Assembly: GCA_900547595.1 (NCBI GenBank)
Contig: URHE01000002.1
Coordinates: 10,169 to 74,168, forward strand
Length of the DNA stretch: 64,000 bases
Direction: 5' to 3'
Origin: an uncultured Desulfovibrio sp.
Lineage (GTDB): Bacteria > Desulfobacterota > Desulfovibrionia > Desulfovibrionales > Desulfovibrionaceae
Position numbers and translations under genes: made by a program. Positions 29,602 through 37,970 of the stretch are shown here, in pieces. A model generated the notes under the pieces. It made no database searches and was not told the origin of the DNA. It saw nothing but the letters and a program-made list of their open reading frames with translations. How positions within the stretch are numbered: position 1 is the stretch's first letter; each line of letters opens with the position of its first letter.

Positions 29602-29622
29602 TATCAGATGCACTGACGGTGA
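29602..29622 (+). repeat. Inverted repeat, left arm (IRL)
   Basis: 21 nt, exact reverse complement of 29762-29782. Outer flank on the operon side is the ketosynthase ribosome binding site; identity stops sharply at both ends of the 21 nt. Confidence 0.95.
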
Positions 29623-29722
29623 GCGGAGCTGATTTTGGGCAGGAATTTCTTATAACATACTGAAAACAAATATTTTTCATAATATTCACAGCGGAGGGAG
29701 AATGAGCCTTCAAAAAAATTTT

Positions 29723-29751
29723 TTGACAATGAATGGAAATATACCTATAAA
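29723..29751 (+). promoter_or_regulatory. Consensus sigma-70 promoter inside the invertible element
   Basis: -35 TTGACA at 29723-29728, 17-nt spacer, -10 TATAAA at 29746-29751. It is the best promoter seen in the window. Expected start of transcription is about 29758, just inside the right arm. In the present orientation it reads rightward into the 3' end of the convergent recombinase gene (antisense). After inversion the transcript would have a leader of about 41 nt to the ketosynthase ATG. No comparable promoter was found on the opposite strand of the element. Confidence 0.8.
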
Positions 29752-29761
29752 TCTTGCGCAT

Positions 29762-29782
29762 TCACCGTCAGTGCATCTGATA
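29762..29782 (-). repeat. Inverted repeat, right arm (IRR)
   Basis: 21 nt, exact reverse complement of 29602-29622. Beyond it, 29783-29941 holds no supported gene. Another TTGACA occurs at 29890-29895 but has no matching -10 at 17 nt. Confidence 0.95.
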
Positions 29783-29941
29783 ATGAACTGTACAGACATG
29801 TCAGCCAGACCCATGAAAGCCAGGAGGTCTCCAACATCGTCCCATAATGGCCGTATTTTTTGTTGTACTCCAGACGTTCATCCCGGGTATTGACACCCTC
29901 TCACAGTTCTCCATCCTCCCTGATTTTTCGCAGCGTCAGGT

Positions 29942-30892
29942 CTATAGCGTCGTTGCGGAAGTGTAGTGTGTTTCAATGTTTGCCTGATTCCTGACCAGAT
30001 TCCCCACCATTTCCGCCGCCGCCAGCAGAGACGCCTGCCCAAGATGCGCGTAACGCATGGTGGTGCGCGGATCGGCATGCCCGAGCATTTTCTGCACTTC
30101 ATAGAGGGAATGACCGGAATTGACGAGAAAACTGGCGAAAGTGTGCCGCAGGTCGTGGATGCGCAGAGCATTCAGGCCGAGTTCATTGCGCAGTTTTTTC
30201 CAGAAAAGGTACAGATCTGAAAGTGGCTTTCCTTCGGCATGACCGGGAAAAAGCCACGAAATGCCGGCTTTTCTGGGAATAGCCCTTATCACCGCGATGG
30301 CGGCATCCGAAAGGACGATATGCCTCGGTTTGCCTGATTTGGACAAAGGCACGGTAAGCAGCCTTTGCTCAAAACTCACATTTTCCCACTGGGCTTTCAA
30401 TATCTCGCTTTTCCGCGCCCCGGTAAGCAAAAGCAGCCGCAAGGCCAGGGCTTCAGGACGGTTGCTTTGTTCAAGCCGCTTCGCAAGTTGTTGCGCCTCA
30501 CTTTGAGAAAGATAGCGTTCCCTTTGCGCATGCAGCCTGAAAGAAGAAACTCCATTGCACGGCGATGTGCCCGGATCAAGAAAACTTCGGGCTTCAGCGA
30601 AAGAACAGATGGTTTTGAATACGGCAAGAAACCGGTTGCAGGAAGATGGGGCAAGCCCGCGTTCCAGAAGGCCGCTCAGCCAGTCCTCAACCTCGCAACG
30701 CGCTATTTCTGATAAAACGCGATGTCCGAAAACCGGAGAAAGATATTGACGGGCAATCCGCTCATCAATTTGCCAGCTTCGTTTCCGGACTTTGATATTT
30801 GGCAGGTAAATCCGGCTTACAAAGACATCCAGCGTAAGCTGGCCGTCTTTGGTCTTGCGCGAGAGTTTGGACTTGGGATCATGACGGTGCAT
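29942..30892 (-). CDS. Tyrosine recombinase (candidate invertase for the adjacent element)
   Basis: 316-residue tyrosine site-specific recombinase with SAM-like N-terminal core-binding domain (about 20-110) and C-terminal catalytic domain. Catalytic residues are all present: Arg160 (LTGARKSEI), Lys185 (LSKSGK), His246/Arg249 (HDLRHTFAS), His272 (LGHADP) and Tyr281 (TMRYAH). ATG 30892 has GGAGG about 8 nt upstream. No phage or plasmid genes and no tRNA attachment site are nearby, so it does not look like the integrase of a resident prophage. The inverted repeat 160 nt beyond its stop is the likely substrate. An out-of-frame open stretch just past the stop may be a relic. Longer than FimB/FimE, near the length of XerD/Mpi-type enzymes. 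Confidence 0.93.
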   Translation of the reverse strand: MHRHDPKSKLSRKTKDGQLTLDVFVSRIYLPNIKVRKRSWQIDERIARQYLSPVFGHRVLSEIARCEVEDWLSGLLERGLAPSSCNRFLAVFKTICSFAEARSFLDPGTSPCNGVSSFRLHAQRERYLSQSEAQQLAKRLEQSNRPEALALRLLLLTGARKSEILKAQWENVSFEQRLLTVPLSKSGKPRHIVLSDAAIAVIRAIPRKAGISWLFPGHAEGKPLSDLYLFWKKLRNELGLNALRIHDLRHTFASFLVNSGHSLYEVQKMLGHADPRTTMRYAHLGQASLLAAAEMVGNLVRNQANIETHYTSATTL

Positions 30893-31105
30893 GCGGAATC
30901 CTCCAATTTGGGTTTGGTGATATTCCGCAAGCCTATCACGAGTTTTAATTAATAAGGACAGACATCACTACAGAATGTCCGGCGTTCATGGGCAGAAGCA
31001 TGGGGCCGGGAATATCCGGCGGGGAAATTCCTTAAAGAAAAACTTGAATGTTTGACAGCTGCGAAAATACATATGCCTTTCATCCGCCGATGCCCGTTCC
31101 GCATG

Positions 31106-31132
31106 CCGGGCGGGCACAAGAACGACGCCCGG
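31106..31132. terminator. Hairpin downstream of the solute-binding protein gene
   Basis: CCGGGCG (31106-31112) pairs with CGCCCGG (31126-31132) across a 13-nt loop, 13 nt past the leftward gene's stop. Probable terminator. The gap 30893-31145 between this and the recombinase start is otherwise without a recognised gene. Confidence 0.5.
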
Positions 31133-31145
31133 GGAGACGCTTCCG

Positions 31146-32816
31146 CTACGGCGTCAGCGCGTGCCGCTGCATGGCCCGGGGCACCCACCATTTTTCAAAA
31201 TTGTACATGATGCCCGCAAGGGCGGGCTCAATGCCCATGAAACGCCGCTGCACCACGGGCAGCGCATAGGGCACGAAGAGGAAGCAGTACGGCTGCTCGT
31301 CCGCGAGTATCTCCTGCACGCGGGCGTACAGGGCGGCGCGTTTCTCCCTCTCCGGCGTGGCGCGCGCCGCTTCCAGCAGTGCGTCCACCTCCGGGTTCTT
31401 GTAGTGGATGAAATTCAGGCCGCCGTCATGGGCCTGTGAAGAGTGCCATATCTGGAAAATGTCCGGGTCCTGCGGAATGGTCCAGCCGAGGATGACGGCG
31501 TCAAAACGGCCCTTGTTGACAAATTCCCGGATAAAGGCCGCCCATTCGACAGTGCGGATGCGCGCGTCCACGCCGATGGCGCGGAGCTGGCTCTGAATGA
31601 GCGTTGCCGTAAGGATACGCTGCTCATTGCCCTGATTGGTAAGAATGCTGAAGGCAAGGGGCCTGCCGTCGCGCCGGAGCATGCCGTCCGCATCCGGCGT
31701 GAAACCCGCTTCGGCCAGGAGGCGCCGCGCTTCCGCCACATCCTGCGCAACAGGCTTGAGCGTGGGATGGATCGCCCAGGAACCGGGCTTGTATGGCCCG
31801 AAGGCCGCCACCCCCTGGCCGAGCAGGACCCCCTTGACGAGATCATTCCGGTCAATGGCCAGGGAAAGGGCGCGGCGCACGCGGACATCCTTGAAAAACG
31901 GATGCTCAAGATTGAAGCCAAGGAAAATATAGACCGAAGCAAGATAGCGGTATTTATGAAATTCCTGTTCCCAGGCCGGCCCAGATGTCTGGCGCAGGTA
32001 CTGGAGCGGGCTCAGGTTCATGACATCAAGGCGTCCCGCGCGTGTCTCCATGAACATGGTGGCATCGTCCGGGATGATGCGGTAGACCGCTTCATCGATA
32101 TGCGGCCGACCGCCGAAATAGGTGGGCGAGGCCGCGAGCGTGATGCGGCTGCCGGCATCCCAGGACTTCAGCCTGTATGGTCCGGCCCCCACCGGCTTGC
32201 GTGAGAACGGCGTCTGCCGGATGTTCTGCCCTTCAAGGATATGCTTCGGCAGGATGGGGCTCATCCATGAAGCCACCGCCCGCGCGAAAAATTCCTCATA
32301 CACGGCTTCAAAGGTGTACCGGTCAAGAACGCGCAGCTCCCTGATGCGGGAAAAGTCCTCGGCATAGGGGCTGGCCGTGGCCGGGTCCGTGACCACGCGC
32401 ACGGTAAAGGCCACGTCTTCGGCGGTGAGTTCCGTGCCGTCCTCCCACAGGATGCCCTTGCGCAGGGTGAAGCGCATGCGCTTGCCGCCGTCCTCCATGC
32501 TCCAGCGCTCGGCAGCCCAGGGTTCGGGCTCAAGGTCCTTGTTGTAGCGCAAAGGCGCCACAAAGAGCAGATCCGCCACCTCATGCGAGGCGGAATCCGT
32601 GGAAAGATAGGAAATGAGATTGGATGCCTCGCCGATGCTCCCGAAAAAGATCCGGCCGCCATCCACGGGCACCTCATCCTTGTCCTGGGGGTCGGGTTCG
32701 CCCGCCTCAACAGGAAGTTCCGCCACCGGGTCTGCCGCCCGGAGAGAACCGGAGAGGAACAGGAACATGGCCCCCAGCGTCAGGAGCAAGACAGGAAAAA
32801 GAGAAATTTTTTTCAT
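31146..32816 (-). CDS. Periplasmic ABC transporter solute-binding protein, family 5
   Basis: 556 residues. N-terminal signal peptide (Lys-Lys, hydrophobic core, cleavage near Ala27 in SLRAAD). The body matches family 5 oligopeptide/nickel-type binding proteins: LRYNKDLEPEPWAAERW, FTLRKGILWEDGTELTAEDV, VGAGPYRL, RRALSLAIDR and a late RIRTVEWAAF. It would deliver a peptide or similar ligand to an ABC importer, but no permease or ATPase genes are adjacent, so it is an orphan here. Divergent from the SNF2 helicase. A start with good Shine-Dalgarno is not evident; ATG 32816 begins the signal peptide. Confidence 0.9.
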   Translation of the reverse strand: MKKISLFPVLLLTLGAMFLFLSGSLRAADPVAELPVEAGEPDPQDKDEVPVDGGRIFFGSIGEASNLISYLSTDSASHEVADLLFVAPLRYNKDLEPEPWAAERWSMEDGGKRMRFTLRKGILWEDGTELTAEDVAFTVRVVTDPATASPYAEDFSRIRELRVLDRYTFEAVYEEFFARAVASWMSPILPKHILEGQNIRQTPFSRKPVGAGPYRLKSWDAGSRITLAASPTYFGGRPHIDEAVYRIIPDDATMFMETRAGRLDVMNLSPLQYLRQTSGPAWEQEFHKYRYLASVYIFLGFNLEHPFFKDVRVRRALSLAIDRNDLVKGVLLGQGVAAFGPYKPGSWAIHPTLKPVAQDVAEARRLLAEAGFTPDADGMLRRDGRPLAFSILTNQGNEQRILTATLIQSQLRAIGVDARIRTVEWAAFIREFVNKGRFDAVILGWTIPQDPDIFQIWHSSQAHDGGLNFIHYKNPEVDALLEAARATPEREKRAALYARVQEILADEQPYCFLFVPYALPVVQRRFMGIEPALAGIMYNFEKWWVPRAMQRHALTP

Positions 32817-32958
32817 ATGTCGAAGGAGATAGTTGCATGTGCCGCGGAACGTGTGCTAAGGGTTCCCAATCCGTGAACATCTGACGTCTGCGCACCCCTC
32901 CAGGGAACGGGACAGCTCCCCGTTCCGCAAGGGGAATCGCCGCGTCCGCGAGGGGAAG
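32817..32958. promoter_or_regulatory. Divergent region with a hairpin before the helicase gene
   Basis: 142 nt between divergent genes. An 8-bp hairpin GGAACGGG / CCCGTTCC (32904-32911 with 32919-32926) lies 33 nt before the helicase start. On the plus strand a 15-codon ORF (32837-32884, stop TGA) has AAGGAG about 8 nt upstream and ends just before the hairpin; a leader peptide/attenuator arrangement is possible but weak. Confidence 0.3.
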
Positions 32959-35900
32959 ATGAGCCGTTCAGAACAGAACGTCGTCAGGGAAATGTGCCAG
33001 TCCTTCCTGCATGACAGCGTGCCGGAATATATCCGCGATGCGGCATACTATATCCTCTCTGAAGGCGGTGTGCAAAAAATTAATATCCAGGAAGGCGAAA
33101 CCTGGGACGTGCAGGGGGTCATCCAGGGAGAGGACCTCCAAGTCTACACCCCTTCCCTGAGCTTCACCATTACGGACAGGAGCGCGCGCCAGCAGTGCAA
33201 CTGCTCGGACGCGTTCTCCGGCGTCTGCCGCCATGTGGCGGCCCTGGGGCTGCGCCTGGTGGAAGAACTGTGCAAGGAGCAGGGCGAGGCCGAGGACCTG
33301 CCGGCGCCCCTGGCCGACTGGAAACAGAGCTTCCGCAACTTCTTCTCCACCGAGATGGAGCCGGAGCCGGGCAGGCATTATCTCATTTTCCGGTTCGAGC
33401 CGGAACCGGGGCGGCTTCTGGTGTCCTTTTTCCGGGGGCGCCAGAACAAGTCGGGGCTTTCCAGCGTCCATTCCGAAGTGACGCTCCAGCAGATCATCCA
33501 GAACCCGGACTGGAGCGAGTTTTCACCCCAGCTTCCGCATGTGGCGCGGCAGATCGGCCAGCATCTCGACTACTACGGGCATCGGGTGGAGATACCGGAC
33601 GGCCTGACCTCCTGGTTTTTCTGGGCCGTGCGCAAGGAATACTATCTGCTCTGGAAGGATACGGACAAGCCCTGCCGCATCGAGAGCACGCCGTTCGCGC
33701 TCAAGCTCAAGCCGCGGCTGGATGATGCGGGCTTTCATTTTGAGGTCCTGCTCAAGCGCGAGGGCCGCGCCCCGCTCCCCATCCGCCCGGGCAGGGAAGA
33801 GAGCGGCGGCGGAGAGGACTGCCCCATCACCTTCCACGGACAGATGCCCCTGTGGGTCTGCTACCAGCACAATTTTTATCCGGTGCAGACAGGGCTCTAT
33901 CCGTCCCTTGTGCACAATCTCATCCATGACCGGCCCGTGGTGCCGCATGAAGAGATTTCGGAGTTTCTTGACCGCGTGTGGACGCGGCTTCCGGCCTCGG
34001 AACTGTATGAACCGCAGGAGTTTCTCAAGCTCATGGAGCCGGTTTTTCAGCCGGCAACCTACAATCCCAAGCTTTTTCTCGACGAGGAGGGCAGCCTGCT
34101 CACCCTGGAGATCGACAATATTTATGAAACGCGCCACGGAGAATTCACCCTCCCCGGGCCCAACCCCGATTTTCAGACAGGCAGCTATACCTATGAGGGC
34201 CAGACCTATCTGGTGCGCCGCCATCAGGACGAAGAGGCCCAGTTGATGAACGAGCTTGCGGGCATGGACTTTCAGGCGCGCTCCAACAAGCTCTGGTTTC
34301 TGGAGCCGGAGGAGGCCATCGCCTTCCTTCTCGACTGTTATCCCAAGCTTGTGGAGAATTACCGGGTCTACGGGGAGCGGGCGCTCTCGCGCTACAAGAT
34401 GCGCACGGCCAAGTCCACCATCACCGCCCAGGTCACCAGCAACGAAAAGGAAAAGTGGTTCTCGCTGGATATTACGGTGGATTATGAGGGCCAGTCCCTG
34501 CCGCTGGAAAAAATCTGGAAAGCCTGGGCGCGCGGCAAGCGCTATGTCCAGCTCAAGGACGGTTCCTATACGAGCCTGCCGGAAGCATGGCTGGAAAAGC
34601 TCTCCCACAAGCTCACGGCCCTGGGCCTTGACCCCAGCAAGCCCCCGCAGCAGAAGTTCAAGCAGTTCGAGGCCCCGGTGCTGGACAGCCTGCTGGAGGA
34701 TCTGCCCGGCGCCACCACGGACTCGTTCTGGAACAAGCTGCGCGAAAAGATCCGCTCCTTCCGCGAGGTGCGGCCCATTGCGCCCCCCAAGGGGCTCAAC
34801 GCCTCCCTGCGCGGCTACCAGGTCCAGGGGCTTTCCTACCTCAACTTTCTGTCCGAATACGGTTTCGGCGGCATCCTCGCCGACGAGATGGGCCTGGGAA
34901 AGACCGTCCAGACGCTGGCCTTCATCCAGTATATGGTGGAAAGCCACCCCAAGGGCCCCAATCTCATTGTGGTGCCCACCTCGGTGCTGCCCAACTGGGA
35001 GCGCGAGGCGGAAAAGTTCGTGCCCAGACTGCGGCGGCTCATCATCTATGGCACCCGCCGCGAAGGCATGTTCAAGCATATCAAGGACTCCGACCTTATC
35101 ATCACCACCTATGCCCTGCTCCGGCGTGACCTTGAGGAGATTGAGAAGTACGAATTCAATACGGTCATTCTGGATGAAGCCCAGAACATCAAAAACCCCA
35201 ATACCATCACGGCCCGGGCTGTGCGCAGGATCAACGCGCGCATGCGCCTCTGCCTTTCGGGCACGCCCATCGAGAATAATCTTTTCGAGCTGTGGTCACT
35301 CTTTGAATTTCTCATGCCCGGATTTCTCGGTTCGCAGCATGCGTTTCAGCGGGGCATCGTCAAGCCCATCAAGGACGGCGATGCCGAAACCCTTGAGTAT
35401 CTGCGCACGCGCGTGCGCCCCTTCATCCTCCGGCGCACCAAGGCTGAAGTTGCCAAGGACCTGCCCCCCAAGGTGGAGAGCGTCACCTGCTGCGCCCTGG
35501 AAGAGGCTCAGGCGGAGCTGTATTCCGCCCTGGCGCGCAAGCTGCGTGCCCAGGTACTGGCCGATGTGGACGAAAAGGGCCTTGCCAAAAGCCAGATGTC
35601 CATCCTCGACGCCCTGCTCAAGCTGCGCCAGATATGCTGCCATCCGCGCCTGCTCAAGATGGATCTGCCCGGCTTTTCCAACAACCTGCCATCCGGCAAG
35701 TTTGACGCCTTCAAGGACATGGTCTCGGAAATCGTGGAAGGCGGCCACAAGGTGCTCGTCTTTTCCCAGTTCGTCCAGATGCTGCATATCATCCGGCAGT
35801 GGCTGGAGTTCTCCCAGATGCCGTTCTGCTACCTTGACGGCGCGAGCAAGGACCGCTTCGAGCAGGTGGACAGGTTCAACAACAGTCCCAATATCCCCAT

Positions 35901-36198
35901 CTTCCTCATTTCGCTCAAGGCGGGCGGCACCGGCCTCAATCTCACCTCCGCGGACTATGTCATCCACTATGACCCCTGGTGGAATCCGGCGGTGGAAAGC
36001 CAGGCGACAGACCGCACCCATCGCATCGGCCAGACGCGGCAGGTCTTTTCCTACAAGCTCATCTGCCAGAACACGGTGGAGGAAAAGATCCTCAAACTTC
36101 AGGAGGCCAAGCGCGGCGTGGCCGAGGCCATCATTCCCGGACAGGATACCTGGAAATCCCTGACGCGCGAAGACCTGGAAATGCTTTTTGATGTGTAG
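32959..36198 (+). CDS. SWI2/SNF2-family helicase with SWIM zinc finger
   Basis: 1079 residues. An N-terminal SWIM zinc finger (CNCSDAFSGVCRH, residues about 81-93) suggests nucleic-acid or protein binding. A long middle region of unknown fold follows. The C-terminal SNF2 ATPase has motif I DEMGLGKT (about 640-647), motif II DEAQ (about 740), and motifs V/VI GGTGLNL and DRTHRIGQ. Bacterial homologues (HepA/RapA-like) remodel nucleoprotein complexes or act with RNA polymerase; the exact role is unknown. GAGGGG precedes ATG 32959. Stands alone, ending at a strong bidirectional hairpin. Confidence 0.92.
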   Translation: MSRSEQNVVREMCQSFLHDSVPEYIRDAAYYILSEGGVQKINIQEGETWDVQGVIQGEDLQVYTPSLSFTITDRSARQQCNCSDAFSGVCRHVAALGLRLVEELCKEQGEAEDLPAPLADWKQSFRNFFSTEMEPEPGRHYLIFRFEPEPGRLLVSFFRGRQNKSGLSSVHSEVTLQQIIQNPDWSEFSPQLPHVARQIGQHLDYYGHRVEIPDGLTSWFFWAVRKEYYLLWKDTDKPCRIESTPFALKLKPRLDDAGFHFEVLLKREGRAPLPIRPGREESGGGEDCPITFHGQMPLWVCYQHNFYPVQTGLYPSLVHNLIHDRPVVPHEEISEFLDRVWTRLPASELYEPQEFLKLMEPVFQPATYNPKLFLDEEGSLLTLEIDNIYETRHGEFTLPGPNPDFQTGSYTYEGQTYLVRRHQDEEAQLMNELAGMDFQARSNKLWFLEPEEAIAFLLDCYPKLVENYRVYGERALSRYKMRTAKSTITAQVTSNEKEKWFSLDITVDYEGQSLPLEKIWKAWARGKRYVQLKDGSYTSLPEAWLEKLSHKLTALGLDPSKPPQQKFKQFEAPVLDSLLEDLPGATTDSFWNKLREKIRSFREVRPIAPPKGLNASLRGYQVQGLSYLNFLSEYGFGGILADEMGLGKTVQTLAFIQYMVESHPKGPNLIVVPTSVLPNWEREAEKFVPRLRRLIIYGTRREGMFKHIKDSDLIITTYALLRRDLEEIEKYEFNTVILDEAQNIKNPNTITARAVRRINARMRLCLSGTPIENNLFELWSLFEFLMPGFLGSQHAFQRGIVKPIKDGDAETLEYLRTRVRPFILRRTKAEVAKDLPPKVESVTCCALEEAQAELYSALARKLRAQVLADVDEKGLAKSQMSILDALLKLRQICCHPRLLKMDLPGFSNNLPSGKFDAFKDMVSEIVEGGHKVLVFSQFVQMLHIIRQWLEFSQMPFCYLDGASKDRFEQVDRFNNSPNIPIFLISLKAGGTGLNLTSADYVIHYDPWWNPAVESQATDRTHRIGQTRQVFSYKLICQNTVEEKILKLQEAKRGVAEAIIPGQDTWKSLTREDLEMLFDV

Positions 36199-36275
36199 CC
36201 GCCCGCCGGCATTCCGGCGCGCCCGCCTGTGCGGCTGCGGACACACGCAGTCTCAGCCCTCTGGACAGCGCAGAA

Positions 36276-36305
36276 AAGGCGTGCCGGACCTTTCCGGCAC
36301 GCCTT
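36276..36305. terminator. Bidirectional terminator hairpin helicase / tpx
   Basis: 13-bp perfect stem (36276-36288 with 36293-36305), 4-nt loop, A-rich before and T-containing after. Lies between the convergent helicase and tpx genes. Confidence 0.8.
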
Positions 36306-36338
36306 CAACTTAAAGAAAGGAAGGACGAAATTTCAGGC

Positions 36339-36842
36339 TCAGGCAAGCGCCTTCACGGCGGCAAGCACGGCGGCATAGTCCGGCTCGCTGGTCATTTCCG
36401 GCACCAGCTGGCTGTAGGCCAGGGTCCCGTCAGGGGCCACCACAAAGACGGCGCGCGCAAGCAGCCGCAGTTCCTCAATAAGCACGCCATAGGCGCGGCC
36501 AAAGCCGCCGTCCCTGTAATCCGAAAGCGTTTCCACGGCGTCGGCGTTGGCGGCGCCGCACCAGCGGGCCTGGGCAAAGGGCAGGTCGCGGCTCACGGCC
36601 ACGATGCGCACCTTGTCGGACAGTTTGGCCGCCTCGGCGTTGAAGCGGCGCATTTCCAGATCGCACACCGGAGTGTCCAGCGAAGGCACGCAGGCCAGGA
36701 CCAGAACCTTGCCGGCAAAATCCTTGAGGCCACGCGCACTCAGGTCATTGGCAACAAGGGTAAACTCCGGGGCCGGGGCCCCGACCCTGGGCAATTCTCC
36801 GACCAGATGGAGGGGGTTGCCCTGAAACGTCACGGTATTCAT
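36339..36842 (-). CDS. tpx: Thiol peroxidase Tpx (atypical 2-Cys peroxiredoxin)
   Basis: 167 residues. Reduces H2O2 and alkyl hydroperoxides with thioredoxin. Peroxidatic cysteine lies in PSLDTPVCDLEMRRFN (about Cys60), the resolving cysteine in ARWCGAAN (about Cys94), the spacing typical of Tpx. Full family length with no signal peptide, so cytoplasmic. ATG 36842 has GAGGA about 7 nt upstream. Monocistronic; probably part of the oxygen-defence set of this anaerobe. Confidence 0.95.
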   Translation of the reverse strand: MNTVTFQGNPLHLVGELPRVGAPAPEFTLVANDLSARGLKDFAGKVLVLACVPSLDTPVCDLEMRRFNAEAAKLSDKVRIVAVSRDLPFAQARWCGAANADAVETLSDYRDGGFGRAYGVLIEELRLLARAVFVVAPDGTLAYSQLVPEMTSEPDYAAVLAAVKALA

Positions 36843-36962
36843 AGGGTTTCCTCAATCATACTTAAAGTTTTTCTTGAAGTTTAAAAATACGCCATCAGCG
36901 GCGTTGTTGCACGCTGCCCCAGCCGGCGGCGCATGTCAAGAGCGTTTCCGACGCCGCCATGC

Positions 36963-37832
36963 TCACGCCCAGACAAGCGCGCACCATTCGCCATCAATCA
37001 CGCGCCGGGCACGGGGCAGCCCCTGCTCCTGATAGGCGGCTTCCACCGCGTCGGCCTGACGCTCCAGCAGACCTGAGAGCACGAGGCAGCCGTCCGCTGT
37101 CCTCGCGGCAACGATCTGGGCGGCCATCTCCATCAGGGGGCGGGCGAGGATGTTCGCCAGCACCAGATCAAAACACCGGCCGCCCGTCTGCTCCATGCTG
37201 CCTTCGGCAACTTCGAATACCGCGGCAGCCGTATTGTTGAGCTCCCGGTTTTCCCGGGCGTTGGCAACAGCCAGCGGATCGATATCCAGGCCCAGACCGC
37301 TGAGGCCGCTTTTGGCGCAGGCGATCCCCAGAACGCCGGAGCCGGTGCCGAGATCGAGAAAATGCCGGCCAGGCCGCACGCGACCGCTCTCCAGCAATTC
37401 GCTCAACACGCGCAGGCACAGGGCCGTGGTGGCGTGATGGCCGGTGCCGAAGGCGCTCTTGGGTTCGATGATGACCGGCGTATGGCCTGCGGAGGCATGG
37501 TCCTCCGCCAGCCACGGAGGCAGAACGACAAAGCGCGCCCCGCATACGACCGGCGTAAAGAACTGCCGCCATGCCGCCAGCCAGTCCTGCCGCTCCACGC
37601 GCTCCAGCGTGGCGCCGGCCTGGGGCGCCGTGGCCCGGAGCCGGTCCCGCAAACGGCGCAGATGGTCTTCAGATTCACAATGGATGGTAAACCGGGTTTC
37701 CCCACCTGAAAGCCCCTCCTCCTCCCAGCCGAATGCGGCATGCAGGGCAAGGAGACCGCTCACGCGGTCGAAATCCTCCTCTTCCGCCACGATCCTCAGC
37801 CGGAACAGAGCGGACGCGCCGGCATCGTCCAT
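36963..37832 (-). CDS. prmA: Ribosomal protein L11 methyltransferase PrmA
   Basis: 289 residues. SAM-dependent methyltransferase that trimethylates L11. The SAM motif DLGTGSGVLGIACAKSG is near residues 155-171, the post-I acidic residue in GLDIDPLA, and NILARPL is the PrmA variant of the NPPF-like motif IV. An N-terminal substrate-recognition domain of about 100 residues precedes it. ATG 37832 has GGGAGG about 8 nt upstream; a far longer open frame continues upstream across the divergent gene and is not coding. Divergent from a second methyltransferase with a 138-nt gap. Confidence 0.92.
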   Translation of the reverse strand: MDDAGASALFRLRIVAEEEDFDRVSGLLALHAAFGWEEEGLSGGETRFTIHCESEDHLRRLRDRLRATAPQAGATLERVERQDWLAAWRQFFTPVVCGARFVVLPPWLAEDHASAGHTPVIIEPKSAFGTGHHATTALCLRVLSELLESGRVRPGRHFLDLGTGSGVLGIACAKSGLSGLGLDIDPLAVANARENRELNNTAAAVFEVAEGSMEQTGGRCFDLVLANILARPLMEMAAQIVAARTADGCLVLSGLLERQADAVEAAYQEQGLPRARRVIDGEWCALVWA

Positions 37833-37970
37833 GCTTTTTCCTCCCGATCCTTTTTTGGCAGGATGCGTTTTTGCGGCGCCAATGGCAAGGCATTGATTTA
37901 CGCCCCGAGCCGCTGTAGGCTCCTGCGCGGATGTCGCCCCCTGCGGGCACAAAAACGCAAAGGAATCCCC

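Larger units (their letters stand above)
29602..29782. promoter_or_regulatory. Putative invertible promoter element (21-bp perfect inverted repeats)
   Basis: Perfect 21-bp inverted repeat: left arm 29602-29622 (begins TATCAGATGCAC, ends GACGGTGA), right arm 29762-29782 (its exact reverse complement). The 139 bp between are AT-rich and contain a consensus promoter pointing right. The left arm is 17 nt from the start codon of the leftward glycan operon; the right arm is 159 nt from the end of a tyrosine recombinase gene. The architecture matches known site-specific promoter inversions (fim switch, Bacteroides capsule promoters). As sequenced the promoter faces away from the operon, the presumed OFF state. 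Seen directly: repeats, promoter and neighbours. Inferred: inversion. Confidence 0.85.

Noticed and set aside
29890..29895. Second TTGACA near the invertible element
   Set aside because: No -10-like hexamer at 16-18 nt in the rightward direction, and it lies outside the repeats.
29878..29941. Out-of-frame open stretch just past the recombinase stop that ends in a plausible charged C terminus
   Set aside because: Could be the relic of another gene or of a longer recombinase, but it is too short and has no start or family match.
36940..36965. Possible fourth copy of the stop-abutting hairpin near the prmA stop
   Set aside because: Only AGAGCGTTTCC is shared; there is no second arm and the stop is TGA.
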